A stretch of 64,000 bases of DNA from Marinoscillum sp040218045 (GCA_040218045.1 JAVJQA010000037.1:20209-84208), one strand, 5' to 3'; shown: positions 53,632 through 63,124, counted from the stretch's first letter. The notes: a model not told the origin generated them from the sequence alone. Made by a program: numbers and translations.

Positions 53632-54555
53632 TTAGTTCTTTATAACCTCAACAACTTCCACATCAAATACCAAGATGCTGAAAGGCTGGATTGCTGGGCC
53701 TGCAGCTCTGCTGCCATAAGCTAACGGACTTGGGATGTAAAGTGTACCCTTTCCGCCTTCTTTGATCAGGGCGATACCCTCATCCCAGCCTTTGATCACT
53801 CTACCCTGTCCGATAGGAAACTCAAATGGGCCATAAGGTGCTCTTCGCTCATCATACAGGCCTTCACGTCTTGCCACTTCTTCTACGCTTGTGTCAAAGT
53901 AAGGGCCATCCAGCACACGACCTTCATAGTGTACCTTCACTACATCTCCTGGCTCAGCCGTAGGTCCGCTACCTTCTTCAGTGATCACATATCTCAAACC
54001 AGACTCGGTTGTTTGTGCCTCAATGCCTTCTTTTTCCAAATACGCATCTATTTCTTCTCCATCAGTTACAGCTTTTTCCTCAAGCAGCTCTGCATCTTTA
54101 GTCATTTTCTTTTGTCTCATCTCGGAAAGGTATGCCCTGTAAGCATCCTCACCCATCTGCTCAGTCACTTTCATGTTGACCATAATCACAGTAGTAGAGT
54201 CCATTGTTGGAGGGATCCTGGTTTTATAGGTTTCCACGAACAGATTCTGTGCAGTTGTCTCGAAGTAAACACTATCTCCTACTTCCATTCCGTTAAGGAC
54301 TTCCTGAATGTGACCAGCTTTCATTTCCGGATCGTATGCAAGTGCCAAAGGCTCCAAAGGCGTGCTTTCAGTAAGAACCTCGCCATCGGCGGTTTGAATT
54401 TTCATATTGAGAAGAACCACTGAATCTTTTACAAACGCTTCGCCATCACCCTTTACAAGACATGATACCTCCACTCCAGACTCAGTAACAAAGTCATTAT
54501 TTTCAGCACATGCTACTACTACAAGTGCCAGGATTACTATCCAAATGTTTTTCAT
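53632..54555 (-). CDS. FKBP-type peptidyl-prolyl isomerase lipoprotein (two-domain)
   Basis: About 307 residues from the ATG at 54555; three codons earlier another ATG is possible. Signal ends LVVVAC. The N-terminal half (about 25-140) is an FKBP-like domain without the full catalytic pattern, with GDSVYFETTAQNLF; the C-terminal half (about 185-307) is a standard FKBP with VVKVHYEGRVLDGPYFDTS, GGKGTLYIPSPLAYG and FSILVFDVEV. A Lys/Glu-rich segment separates them. Paired with the single-domain FKBP downstream. Confidence 0.93.
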   Translation of the reverse strand: MKNIWIVILALVVVACAENNDFVTESGVEVSCLVKGDGEAFVKDSVVLLNMKIQTADGEVLTESTPLEPLALAYDPEMKAGHIQEVLNGMEVGDSVYFETTAQNLFVETYKTRIPPTMDSTTVIMVNMKVTEQMGEDAYRAYLSEMRQKKMTKDAELLEEKAVTDGEEIDAYLEKEGIEAQTTESGLRYVITEEGSGPTAEPGDVVKVHYEGRVLDGPYFDTSVEEVARREGLYDERRAPYGPFEFPIGQGRVIKGWDEGIALIKEGGKGTLYIPSPLAYGSRAAGPAIQPFSILVFDVEVVEVIKN

Positions 54556-54566
54556 TGTTTTCATTT

Positions 54567-55571
54567 TTAAGTTTGTTGCTGAAGTTTTGAGATCAGCGAT
54601 TTAAATTTTTCTACAGTTTCATCCAGATTAACATCAGAAATTCCCCCGGCAGCATTCTTATGCCCACCGCCGTTGAAATACTCAGCAGCAAAATCATTTA
54701 CTGCATAATCCCCAACAGATCTGAATGACATTTTCACTTCTTCATCTCTCTCCATGATAATCGCGGCAATCATAATGCCTTTAATAGAAAGGGCGTAATT
54801 GACCAGGCCTTCCGTATCCCCTGATTTTAAATGGAACCGTTCATGTTCTTCTCCATTGATAACGAAGTAAGCAACCTGATTGTCTGCATCCACTACCAGT
54901 TTTTCCATTAAGGCATAACCAATGAAGCGCAATCTATTAAGAGAATTGGTATCATAGATCAGTCTACTGACCTTATTGATATCCACACCAATATCCATCA
55001 GCTCAGCCACAGTTCTGTGAATCTTGGCCGACGTGGAATTGTGCTTGAAAGATCCGGTATCCGTCATAATGCCGGCATACAGCGCCTCTGCTATTCCCAG
55101 GTCAATCTCTGATTTGCCATCAAGCAACAGTATCAGGTCATAGATAAGTTCAGCAGTAGCCGCAGCTTTGTTGTTCCACAGGGAATAGTCAGCAAACTTC
55201 TCCGGATTTAGGTGATGATCAACCAGTAACTTCTTAGCAGTTGCCGCCTCTACCAACGGGCCGAGCTTTTTGATGCGCTTCATCCCGTTGAAATCCAGGC
55301 AACAGATCAACTCTGCCTCATCAATCAGTCTTTTAAACTTTGTGTGTTCAGCTTCTTTATAAACAAGCACTTCATCATTGCCTTCCATCCAGTGGAGGAA
55401 CTCAGGATAATCCGTGGGTGTGATCACCAGCACATCATGCCCACGACCTTTCAAGAAGTGATACAAGCCTAGCGACGAGCCAAGAGCATCAGCATCCGGA
55501 TTAGAATGAGTTGTAATGACTATTTTCCGTGGGGTGGAGAGTAATGCTTGTAAAGCGTTTATTTCCTTCAT
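54567..55571 (-). CDS. nrnA: Bifunctional oligoribonuclease / PAP phosphatase (DHH family)
   Basis: About 334 residues from the ATG at 55571 (MKEINALQALL); a longer frame adds a MNYCEFCG stretch overlapping the ndk promoter and is rejected. DHH motifs: THSNPDADALGSSLGL, CCLDFNG, LLVDHHLNPEKF, and the DHHA1-type FNGGGHKNAAGG near the end. It degrades nano-RNA and pAp. Its stop is 12 bp before the FKBP gene start. Confidence 0.93.
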   Translation of the reverse strand: MKEINALQALLSTPRKIVITTHSNPDADALGSSLGLYHFLKGRGHDVLVITPTDYPEFLHWMEGNDEVLVYKEAEHTKFKRLIDEAELICCLDFNGMKRIKKLGPLVEAATAKKLLVDHHLNPEKFADYSLWNNKAAATAELIYDLILLLDGKSEIDLGIAEALYAGIMTDTGSFKHNSTSAKIHRTVAELMDIGVDINKVSRLIYDTNSLNRLRFIGYALMEKLVVDADNQVAYFVINGEEHERFHLKSGDTEGLVNYALSIKGIMIAAIIMERDEEVKMSFRSVGDYAVNDFAAEYFNGGGHKNAAGGISDVNLDETVEKFKSLISKLQQQT

Positions 55572-55674
55572 TAACAAATCTTGCCGCACCGTGGCCAAAA
55601 GTGAACCGCAAAACTCACAATAATTCAAGTAAATACAAAATAGCCGGTTCTGTGGACAGGATAGATTTAAATGT

Positions 55675-55682
55675 TATTTTTG
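55675..55682 (+). promoter_or_regulatory. Possible promoter box for ndk
   Basis: TATTTTTG fits the Bacteroidota -7 element TAnnTTTG and is 38 bp before the ndk start; the -33 element is poor. Call is tentative. Confidence 0.3.
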
Positions 55683-55719
55683 CAGCCGTTTCAAGAATTC
55701 AAATAAATAACTAGTAAAC

Positions 55720-56139
55720 ATGGCAGGAACAAAGACCTTCACTATGATAAAGCCGGATGCTTTCTTGGCAGGCAATAGTGGTGCAATCATTAAAATGATT
55801 GAAGAATCAGGTTTTAAAATTAAGGCTGCAAAGCTTACAAAGCTCACTACTGAGCATGCTGGAGCATTCTACGCAGTACACAAGGAGAGACCATTTTATA
55901 AAGACCTGGTAGCTTATATGACTTCAGGCCCAATCATTGCAATGGTCCTGGAAAAAGACAATGCAGTAGAGGACTTCCGTAAATTGATTGGTGCTACTAA
56001 CCCTGCAGATGCTGCTGAAGGAACTATCCGTAAGTTGTTTGCCAAATCTATTGAAGCAAATGCAGTACACGGATCGGATTCGGATGAAAATGCGCAAATA
56101 GAAGGTTCATTCTTCTTTTCGCAAACGGAGCTAGTATAA
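55720..56139 (+). CDS. ndk: Nucleoside diphosphate kinase
   Basis: A 139-residue enzyme transferring the gamma-phosphate between nucleoside triphosphates and diphosphates. FTMIKPDAFLAGNSG (Lys), the GATNPADAAEGTIR loop and the active histidine in NAVHGSDSDENA are present. Divergent from nrnA; its transcript probably ends at the hairpin inside the 3' end of scpA. Confidence 0.97.
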   Translation: MAGTKTFTMIKPDAFLAGNSGAIIKMIEESGFKIKAAKLTKLTTEHAGAFYAVHKERPFYKDLVAYMTSGPIIAMVLEKDNAVEDFRKLIGATNPADAAEGTIRKLFAKSIEANAVHGSDSDENAQIEGSFFFSQTELV

Positions 56140-56146
56140 TCCCACA

Positions 56147-56267
56147 TTGTCAAGTTAATAAACGTAGATACTGAAACAAGTTCAGTATGACCCTCTGGGG
56201 TAAAAGAACCGGGATTTAAACCAGGGTAACGTCATGCTGGATTCATTTCAGCATCTAAACTTGACAA
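56147..56267. repeat. Composite palindromic element with terminal inverted repeats
   Basis: 121 bp bounded by TTGTCAAGTT and AACTTGACAA (perfect 10-bp inverted ends). Inside are two REP-like palindromes, ATACTGAA/TTCAGTAT (56168-56188) and ATGCTG/CAGCAT (56234-56254). The left end recurs at 62260-62269 before the tandem repeat. MITE-like, non-coding. Confidence 0.7.
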
Positions 56268-56296
56268 GTAGGAATCACTAGAAAAAATATTGAACA

Positions 56297-57091
56297 CTAA
56301 GTCCCGGGGCTCTGCTCCGGGATTTTTTCTTCATTGAGCTGCTCCACCCAGAAGTTGTTAAAACCTTCACCAATGTGCAGGGTGATCAGGTTGAGCTGGA
56401 GCAATTCCAAAATGGCCAGAAAGTTATAGATCACCAAAATCTTCTCAGGCTTCTCAGCTACCATTTTACTAAATGAAATCCGTCCATTCGGGCTCTTCCT
56501 GAGTTTATCAAGCACCACATCTTTTTGAACAGAAATAGAATACGGGTACTGTACTACCTCATGGGTAGGTTTGCTTTGTTCGTACTCATAGCGCTTCAGT
56601 ACTTTTTGAAACACCTTCATCAGTTTGTACAAATCCAGGTCCTGGAGCTCGGCCTCTACATCCACACTCGAAGATAGCTTTCTGATCTCTTTCAGGAGAT
56701 TTCCCCTTCGCTCCCTGTCAAGGCGCTCTGACTCCAGTATATTCAAGTCCGCAATTACAGACTTATATTTTTTATATTCCAGTAGGTGTTTGACCAGTTC
56801 TTCACGCGGATCGATTTCATTTCCCTCTTCATCCAGCACCGGTCTTGGCAGGAGCATTTTGGCTTTGATCCGCATCAAGGTAGCAGCCACCAAAATAAAC
56901 TCGCTGGCCACCTCCACATTCATGGTTTCAAGCTGGTGCACATAGTCCAGAAAATCCGAAGTGACCTTGGCTATCGGTATATCATAGATATCCAACTCAT
57001 CCCTTTCTATGAAGAATAGCAAAAGGTCAAACGGCCCTTCAAACAAAGGGAGCTTGATTTCATAGGTATTTGAAGAATTGGATTCGCTCAC
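56297..57091 (-). CDS. scpA: Segregation and condensation protein A
   Basis: A 264-residue kleisin of the Smc-ScpAB condensin complex. N-terminal FEGPFDLLLFFIERDELDIYDIPIAKVTSDFL (in parts) is the Smc-neck binding part; a Glu-rich centre with LLPRP follows; the C-terminal winged helix has KILVIYNFLAILELLQLNLI. Normal length. Convergent with ndk, divergent from dxs. Confidence 0.95.
   Translation of the reverse strand: MSESNSSNTYEIKLPLFEGPFDLLLFFIERDELDIYDIPIAKVTSDFLDYVHQLETMNVEVASEFILVAATLMRIKAKMLLPRPVLDEEGNEIDPREELVKHLLEYKKYKSVIADLNILESERLDRERRGNLLKEIRKLSSSVDVEAELQDLDLYKLMKVFQKVLKRYEYEQSKPTHEVVQYPYSISVQKDVVLDKLRKSPNGRISFSKMVAEKPEKILVIYNFLAILELLQLNLITLHIGEGFNNFWVEQLNEEKIPEQSPGT
56302..56328 (+). 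terminator. Plus-strand terminator inside the scpA 3' end
   Basis: TCCCGG/CCGGGA stem with a 9-base loop followed by TTTTTT. On the minus strand the same bases encode the last residues of ScpA (IPEQSPGT). It probably ends the ndk transcript. Confidence 0.6.
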
Positions 57092-57229
57092 GATTTTTCA
57101 AAGCTACAATAAAGTGATAAAAGTAAATCTTAAAAAACTTAGATTTGCGGATACTTCGGGTGTGAAAATTGGAACTCTAAACAAATTGATTTGATTGGTC
57201 GTTCATGAAACATCCCTAAACCTCGGAAT

Positions 57230-59152
57230 ATGGAGATTAAACAAGGCAAGCTGCTCGCCCAAATTGACAAGCCAGCTGATCTAAAGAAATTCGATCAAAA
57301 AAAACTTACCCAGATTTGCGAAGAATTAAGAGAATACATCATCGATCATGTATCGGTTTATGGTGGTCATTTCGGGGCTAGCCTGGGAGTAGTAGAGCTT
57401 ACAGTTGCGCTTCATTATGTCTTTAATACTCCAGACGACCAGCTGATTTGGGACGTAGGGCACCAAGCTTACGGTCACAAAATCCTCACTGGAAGAAAAG
57501 GGGAATTCCATACCAACAGATTGTACCAGGGACTATCCGGATTTCCGAAAAGGTCTGAAAGTGAATATGATGCCTTTGGGGTAGGTCATTCATCCACCTC
57601 CATTTCTGCAGCATTGGGCATGGCCTATGGTTCCGACCATAAAGGTAACAAGGACCGTCAGCACATTGCCGTAATCGGCGATGGTGCACTCACCGGTGGT
57701 ATGGCCTTTGAAGCTATGAATCACGCAGGGGATTCCAACAAGAACCTGCTGATTATCCTCAATGACAATTGCATGTCCATCGACCCGAACGTAGGGGCGC
57801 TGAAGGATTATTTGACTGACATTACTACCTCACATGCCTACAATCGTCTTCGTGATGACGTTTGGAAAATCCTTGGGAAAATCTCAAAGTTTGGCCCCAA
57901 TGCCCAAGAGATCGTTGGGAAAGTGGAGAACAGCGTGAAGTCGTTTTTACTAAAGCAAAGCAACCTTTTCGAATCCCTCAACTTAAGGTATTTCGGTCCT
58001 GTGGATGGCCATGATGTGAACCATTTAGTGCATGTGCTGAATGATCTCAAGAAGATTCCCGGCCCGAAAATCCTTCACTGTGTTACTGTGAAAGGCAAAG
58101 GCTTTACGCAAGCCGAGAAAGATCAAACCAAATGGCACGCACCCGGTAAGTTTGACAAAATAACTGGTGAAATCAGGAAATCAGTGCCCACTGAGCCTCA
58201 GGCACCTAAGTACCAGGATGTATTCGGACACACGCTTGTAGAACTGGCCCACGCCAATAAAAATATCATGGGGGTAACTCCTGCCATGCCATCCGGATCC
58301 TCTATGAACATCATGATGAAGGAAATGCCTGACCGTGCTTTTGATGTCGGCATTGCGGAGCAGCATGCGGTCACCTTTTCTGCGGGACTGGCCACACAAG
58401 GTATGGTACCCTTCTGCAACATCTATAGTTCGTTCATGCAACGGGCCTATGATCAGGTAATCCATGATGTGGCCATTCAGAAACTACCAGTGGTATTTTG
58501 CCTGGATAGAGCAGGTGTGGCCGGGGCTGATGGCCCCACCCACCATGGAGCATACGATATTTCCTATATGCGATGCATCCCCCATATGATTGTGTCTGCG
58601 CCGATGAATGAGCAGGAACTGAGGAACCTCATGTACACTGCCAGTGAATTTAAAGATGGGCCGTTTACCATCAGGTACCCACGTGGACAAGGTGTCATGC
58701 CGGAGTGGAAAACTCCTTTGGAGCAAATCCCTGTTGGAAAAGGAAGACTCGTCAAAGACGGGGAAGATCTTGCTGTTTTATCCATTGGACACATTGGAAA
58801 CTATGCCCTCAGTGCCGTTCACCAGCTTGAAAAGGACGGTATTTCTGCCGCTCATTACGACATGCGATTTGTCAAACCTTTAGATGAAGAGCTGTTACAT
58901 AAGGTCTTTAAAAGGCATCAGCGCATCATTACCGTGGAAGACGGATGCTTACCTGGTGGCTTTGGATCGGCTATTCTTGAATTTATGGCAGATCATGGGT
59001 ACAATGCCCATGTCATAAGATTGGGCATTCCAGACAAAGTAGTGGAACACGGCGAACAAGACGAACTCTATGCGGAGTGTGGGTACGATACCAACGCAAT
59101 CATGGCGGCTGCTTTTAAAATGATCGCCTCAAAACCTGTACTTCAGGGCTAG
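57230..59152 (+). CDS. dxs: 1-deoxy-D-xylulose-5-phosphate synthase
   Basis: A 640-residue thiamin-diphosphate enzyme condensing pyruvate and glyceraldehyde 3-phosphate, first step of the MEP isoprenoid pathway. TPP binding: GDGALTGGMAFEAMNHAG to NDNCMSIDPN (about 148-185); transketolase Pyr domain with FDVGIAEQHAVTFSAGLA; C-terminal domain with VEDGCLPGGFG. Supplies precursors for the carotenoid made with the CrtD-type enzyme downstream. A possible -7 box TAGATTTG lies at 57140. Confidence 0.97.
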   Translation: MEIKQGKLLAQIDKPADLKKFDQKKLTQICEELREYIIDHVSVYGGHFGASLGVVELTVALHYVFNTPDDQLIWDVGHQAYGHKILTGRKGEFHTNRLYQGLSGFPKRSESEYDAFGVGHSSTSISAALGMAYGSDHKGNKDRQHIAVIGDGALTGGMAFEAMNHAGDSNKNLLIILNDNCMSIDPNVGALKDYLTDITTSHAYNRLRDDVWKILGKISKFGPNAQEIVGKVENSVKSFLLKQSNLFESLNLRYFGPVDGHDVNHLVHVLNDLKKIPGPKILHCVTVKGKGFTQAEKDQTKWHAPGKFDKITGEIRKSVPTEPQAPKYQDVFGHTLVELAHANKNIMGVTPAMPSGSSMNIMMKEMPDRAFDVGIAEQHAVTFSAGLATQGMVPFCNIYSSFMQRAYDQVIHDVAIQKLPVVFCLDRAGVAGADGPTHHGAYDISYMRCIPHMIVSAPMNEQELRNLMYTASEFKDGPFTIRYPRGQGVMPEWKTPLEQIPVGKGRLVKDGEDLAVLSIGHIGNYALSAVHQLEKDGISAAHYDMRFVKPLDEELLHKVFKRHQRIITVEDGCLPGGFGSAILEFMADHGYNAHVIRLGIPDKVVEHGEQDELYAECGYDTNAIMAAAFKMIASKPVLQG

Positions 59153-59158
59153 ATTTTA

Positions 59159-59187
59159 TATCTTGGGTAGTTCACCCACTTAAGATA
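59159..59187 (+). other. Hairpin just before the MltF-like start codon
   Basis: TATCTTGGGT pairs with ACCC...AAGATA (imperfect, TATCTT-GGGT and ACCC-AAGATA) around a 5-base loop. It ends three bases before the TTG start of the next gene, so it could mask the start or act as a weak terminator for dxs. Confidence 0.4.
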
Positions 59188-59189
59188 AT

Positions 59190-60689
59190 TTGCATAACCA
59201 ACCTCTACAGGGAAATTTCTGGTTTCAAAGGCTATGGCTTTTATGCCTGGTTTTTGTGATCCTCTCCTGCACTACCTCAAGCACAAGCAAGAAAAACCAG
59301 TCACCAGCAGAAGAACCTCCCGAGGAAGTTGTGGATTTTGGGTTCGATAAAATCCTTGAGCGCGGATACATTACGGCCATCATGGACAATAGTTCTACCG
59401 GGTTTTTTATTTACCGGGGCAAGACCATGGGTTTTGAGTATGACCTGCTTCAGGCATTCGCCAAATCACATAACCTTGAGATGAGGATCAACATCACACC
59501 CGGGTTAGAAGAAGGTTTTCAAAAACTAAATTCCGGAGAAGGGGACATTCTTGCCTATAACCTAACGGTGACCAAGGATAGGAAAAGGCGTATTGCTTTT
59601 ACAGAGTATCTGAATTTGGTAAAAATGGTTCTGATACAGCGCAAACCTGATAATTGGAGGGATTTGAAGTTGCATGAAATAGAGCGGGAGCTGATTCGCA
59701 ACCCCGTGCACCTGATTGGGAAAGAAGTGCTGGTGAGAAGCCATTCTTCCTATTTTGACCGACTAAACAACCTGTCAGATGAAATTGGCGGGGATATCAT
59801 CATCATACAGGACGACCCTGAGATTGAAACCGAAGCTATTATCCGGAAGGTGGCTGAAGGGGAGGCAGATTTTACGGTTTCTGAAGAGGATATCGCCTTG
59901 GTCAATTCTACCTACTATCCTAACCTGGACGTGAAAACTGCAGTCAGTTTTCCAACCCAAATTGCCTGGGGAGTGAGAAAAAATGCAACTACCCTGCTGG
60001 ACACGCTGAACCATTGGATTTTGGACATGAGAAAAAATCCTGACTATTATACCATTTACAACAAGTATTACAAAAGCAGGAAAACCTCACTCAAAAGAAC
60101 GAGAAGCGAGTATTTCTCCACAGGTGGCGGCAAGTTGTCCCCTTATGATTCACTGATCAGGAAACATGCCATAGAACTCGACTGGGATTGGCGGCTGCTT
60201 GCAGCTCAAATCTTCAAGGAATCAAAATTCGACCCGGATGCGGAATCGTGGGCAGGGGCTGTTGGGTTGCTCCAATTGCTGCCAACCACTGCCGAGGAGC
60301 ATAATGTGACTGATCTTACAGATCCGGTTCAAAACCTCCATGCAGGCACCAGGCACCTGCAGTGGTTGCAAGACTATTTTCAGCCGGTAGTAAGAGACAC
60401 CACAGAGCGGGTAAAGTTTATCCTGGCTGCTTATAATGTAGGTCACGGACATGTGATGGATGCCATCAAGCTCACTGATAAGTTTGAGGGAGATAGCCAA
60501 AAGTGGGACGATGTGAAAGAATACCTGCTCAAGAAGTCCAACAGCCAGTTTTTCAACGATCCTGTAGTCCGGTTTGGCTATTGCCGTGGGGTCGAACCAG
60601 TTACTTATGTGGCTATGATATATTCCATTTATGAGAACTATCTGGTTCTTTTCCCGGAGAAGGGAGATCAGGTCAAAGGAAGTATTTAG
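59190..60689 (+). CDS. MltF-like lytic transglycosylase lipoprotein
   Basis: A 499-residue exported protein: signal WLLCLVFVILSC (lipidated Cys about residue 26), an ABC-type amino-acid-binding domain (about 45-290; FDKILERGYITAIMDNSSTG, GFEYDLLQAFAKSH, DPEIETEAIIRKVAEGEADF) and a lysozyme-like SLT domain (about 315-470) with catalytic Glu in AAQIFKESKFDP and AVGLLQLLPTTAEEH. It cleaves peptidoglycan glycan strands. There is no ATG; the TTG at 59190 is the only sensible start. The 3' end overlaps the convergent crtD gene by 17 bp. Confidence 0.9.
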   Translation: MHNQPLQGNFWFQRLWLLCLVFVILSCTTSSTSKKNQSPAEEPPEEVVDFGFDKILERGYITAIMDNSSTGFFIYRGKTMGFEYDLLQAFAKSHNLEMRINITPGLEEGFQKLNSGEGDILAYNLTVTKDRKRRIAFTEYLNLVKMVLIQRKPDNWRDLKLHEIERELIRNPVHLIGKEVLVRSHSSYFDRLNNLSDEIGGDIIIIQDDPEIETEAIIRKVAEGEADFTVSEEDIALVNSTYYPNLDVKTAVSFPTQIAWGVRKNATTLLDTLNHWILDMRKNPDYYTIYNKYYKSRKTSLKRTRSEYFSTGGGKLSPYDSLIRKHAIELDWDWRLLAAQIFKESKFDPDAESWAGAVGLLQLLPTTAEEHNVTDLTDPVQNLHAGTRHLQWLQDYFQPVVRDTTERVKFILAAYNVGHGHVMDAIKLTDKFEGDSQKWDDVKEYLLKKSNSQFFNDPVVRFGYCRGVEPVTYVAMIYSIYENYLVLFPEKGDQVKGSI

Positions 60690-62139
60690 CCACCAACTTA
60701 GCCGAGGACAGGCTCATGGGGATGCCTCCTCCCGGATGAACACTCCCTCCACAGAAATAAAGGCCCTTTACACGTCTGCTTACATTGGCATGTCTCAAGA
60801 AAGCCGCAAACAAATTATTGGAACTGTTGCCATAGAGAGCTCCCAGCGCCGAGCTGGTTTTGAGCTCAATTTTGCGTGGGTCCAGCACATCCTCTACTTC
60901 AATTAAATCCTCAATATTGGCATGAAGTGCTTTTGAGAGTTTTTGGATAATGTTTGCCCTGGCTTCACGGATCAAAGTGTCCCAGTCCTGTCCCTGGTTG
61001 TTGGGGGTATTGATCATGGCAAACCAGTTTTCTCCATTTTCGGGAGCATCTGTCGGATTCATCTTCGACGAGATATGGACATAGACAGTCGGGTCGGCTG
61101 AGATGGTTCCCTGATCAAAGATCTGTTCGAATTCATTCTTATAATCTTCAGAGAAAAAGATATTGTGGACGTCCAGTTCCCGAAAGGTTTGTTTGATCCC
61201 CCAGTAGAAAATAAGTGCCGAACTCGATTTTGGCTGGTCCAGCAGGAAGCGCGGAGGTTTTAAATCGGGCATTAGTTTTTTATAGCTGTTGACAATGTCC
61301 ATATTGGAAACCACCGCATCAAATGGTATTTCCTGATCCTTAACCACGATTCCCCTTACCTTTTTATCTGTAATGCTGATTTGCTCCACAGGTGCATTGT
61401 AATGAAACCCTACACCATTTCTCACGGCCAGGTCCACCAGCGCCTGGGTAATTGAATACATGCCCCTATCGGGGAAATAGGCACCTAATGACATCTCCAA
61501 GTGCGGGATGATGTTCATGGTGGAAGGAGTTTTGTAAGGAGAGGAGCCATTGTAGGTGGCATATCGATTGAAAAGCTGAACCACTCTCGGGTCATCAAAT
61601 AGTTTTTGATTGGCTCCGTTCATGGTATTGAAAAATCCCAGCTGCGGGATCTTGAGATAGGCTTTGAGGGCATCACGCGAAAAGAAAGTCCGCCAGTCCT
61701 GAAGAGCACTAAACATAAATAGCTTACTCAGGCTGCTGTAAAGATTGGCACTGTTGCGGATGGCTTTTTGGATATTTTCAGGAGCTTCATGCGTCTTATT
61801 GGCAATTTCGTCAACCAGTTTGTCCTGCTTTGCCCATGCAGTGATTTGGGTGCTGTCCGTATAGAAATACTTGCAGGAGATGTCTAGTTTTCGGTAGGTA
61901 AAGTGATCTTTCGGGTTTTCTCCACAGAGCTGAAAAAGCTCATCGACCAGTTCAGGTAAAGTGAAGAGGGATGGCCCCGCATCAAACCTGTATGGGCCGA
62001 GTTGGATTTCAGAAAGTTTACCTCCGGGAGTTGGCGCCGCTTCAAAGACCTGTACCTGGTGACCTTGCTGCCTGAGCCGGATGGCACAGCCGATTCCAGC
62101 AATCCCGGCTCCAATTATCGCTACCTTTTTATCCGGCAT
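60673..62139 (-). CDS. Carotenoid desaturase, CrtD/CrtI family
   Basis: A 488-residue FAD-dependent phytoene desaturase-like enzyme. N-terminal AIIGAGIAGIGCAIRLRQQGH with PTPGGKLSEIQLGPYRFDAGPSLFTLPE (in parts) is the dinucleotide-binding signature; C-terminal GLYFCGGSVHPGGGIPMSLSSAKLVA is the family closing block. In Bacteroidota this form usually acts as 1-hydroxycarotenoid 3,4-desaturase. No other carotenoid gene is next to it, though dxs is 1.5 kb upstream. Confidence 0.88.
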   Translation of the reverse strand: MPDKKVAIIGAGIAGIGCAIRLRQQGHQVQVFEAAPTPGGKLSEIQLGPYRFDAGPSLFTLPELVDELFQLCGENPKDHFTYRKLDISCKYFYTDSTQITAWAKQDKLVDEIANKTHEAPENIQKAIRNSANLYSSLSKLFMFSALQDWRTFFSRDALKAYLKIPQLGFFNTMNGANQKLFDDPRVVQLFNRYATYNGSSPYKTPSTMNIIPHLEMSLGAYFPDRGMYSITQALVDLAVRNGVGFHYNAPVEQISITDKKVRGIVVKDQEIPFDAVVSNMDIVNSYKKLMPDLKPPRFLLDQPKSSSALIFYWGIKQTFRELDVHNIFFSEDYKNEFEQIFDQGTISADPTVYVHISSKMNPTDAPENGENWFAMINTPNNQGQDWDTLIREARANIIQKLSKALHANIEDLIEVEDVLDPRKIELKTSSALGALYGNSSNNLFAAFLRHANVSRRVKGLYFCGGSVHPGGGIPMSLSSAKLVAKYFL

Positions 62140-62270
62140 TTATTCCTGTTTGAGGATAGTGCTTCATTTTTTTTGAGTGACCAGAGCAATGGTATCGGAT
62201 AAGATCCTTACCCAATGACCTCCTTAAGTTAATGACATTGCTCAAACAATATTAGCCCTTTGTCAAGTTT

Positions 62271-62803
62271 AGATACCGAAACAAATTCATCATGACGGAA
62301 AGATGCAAAGCGATTCCAGAATTCCCCACCAAACGTCAATCCATGACGTCATCCCGAATTTAGTTCGAGATCTTCGTGATGTTTACTCTGCTTGCTATTA
62401 GGTGCGTTATCCAACTTATTACCATTAGCACTCACCATGTGAAGAACATCCAAGCATCTTTCAGATACCGAAACAAGTTCGGCATGACAGAAAGATGCGA
62501 AACGATTCCAGAATTCCCCGCCAAACACCAATCCGTGACGTCATCCCGAATTTATTTCGGGATCTTCGATCAATATTACCCAGTTTGATGTTCAGTAAGT
62601 CATCCAACTTATTACCATTAGCACTCACCATGTGAAGAACATCCAGGCATCTTTCAGATACCGAAACAAATTCATAATGACGGAAAGATGCGAAACGATT
62701 CCAGAATTTCCCACCAAACACCAATCAGTGACGTCATCCCGAATTTATTTCGGGATCTTCGATCAATATTACCCTGTTTGATGTTCAGTAAGTCACACTG
62801 CTC
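62271..62803. repeat. Tandem array of a 192-bp unit (about 2.8 copies)
   Basis: Units begin AGATACCGAAAC at 62271, 62463 and 62656 (192 and 193 bp apart), the last incomplete. Each unit holds two REP-like palindromes: CCGAA/TTCGG (or a decayed form) and CCCGAA/TTCGGG followed by GATCTTCG. The frames within it are translations of the repeat and not genes. The rest of the 62140-63124 spacer shows only further palindromes. Confidence 0.85.
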
Positions 62804-62824
62804 TACGGGATTTGTAATCCCGTA
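62804..62824. repeat. Palindrome TACGGGATT/AATCCCGTA
   Basis: 9-bp arms around a TGT loop, followed at 62835-62853 by a diverged copy (GGATTTGCAATCCCG). A REP-like element next to the tandem repeat. Confidence 0.6.
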
Positions 62825-63124
62825 AGTATGAGCACCAGGATTTGCAATCCCGATTATTTCAATGAGCATGAAGACGTCATAGGAATTACTTCAATAATAG
62901 GGTTCGTGAGGACACGAACCAAGGCTTAAGAACATCTGACATAAAGCTCCTTGTGTTAGATGGTTTATTCCATTATTTTCAAGGATGCTTTCTCGTATCC
63001 ATACTTATACGATAAAAACGGATAGCAGAAGATGTAATTGGTTATGTGCACTTTTGGTACACAATAGCAAACCAGTTACACAATAACTAATTGTTACAGA
63101 TCATACCCACAAACTTAGAATTCA

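Noticed and set aside
55572..55628. N-terminal extension of nrnA with MNYCEFCG
   Set aside because: It runs into the divergent ndk promoter region and lies outside the DHH family start; MKEINALQ at 55571 fits better.
62271..62803. CRISPR array
   Set aside because: The unit is 192 bp, tandem and nearly identical throughout, with no short repeat/variable spacer pattern and no cas gene in the window.
62349..62869. Several overlapping minus-strand frames in the 62.3-62.9 kb region
   Set aside because: They are translations of the 192-bp tandem repeat (all share the same repeat-derived peptides) and have no protein-like composition.
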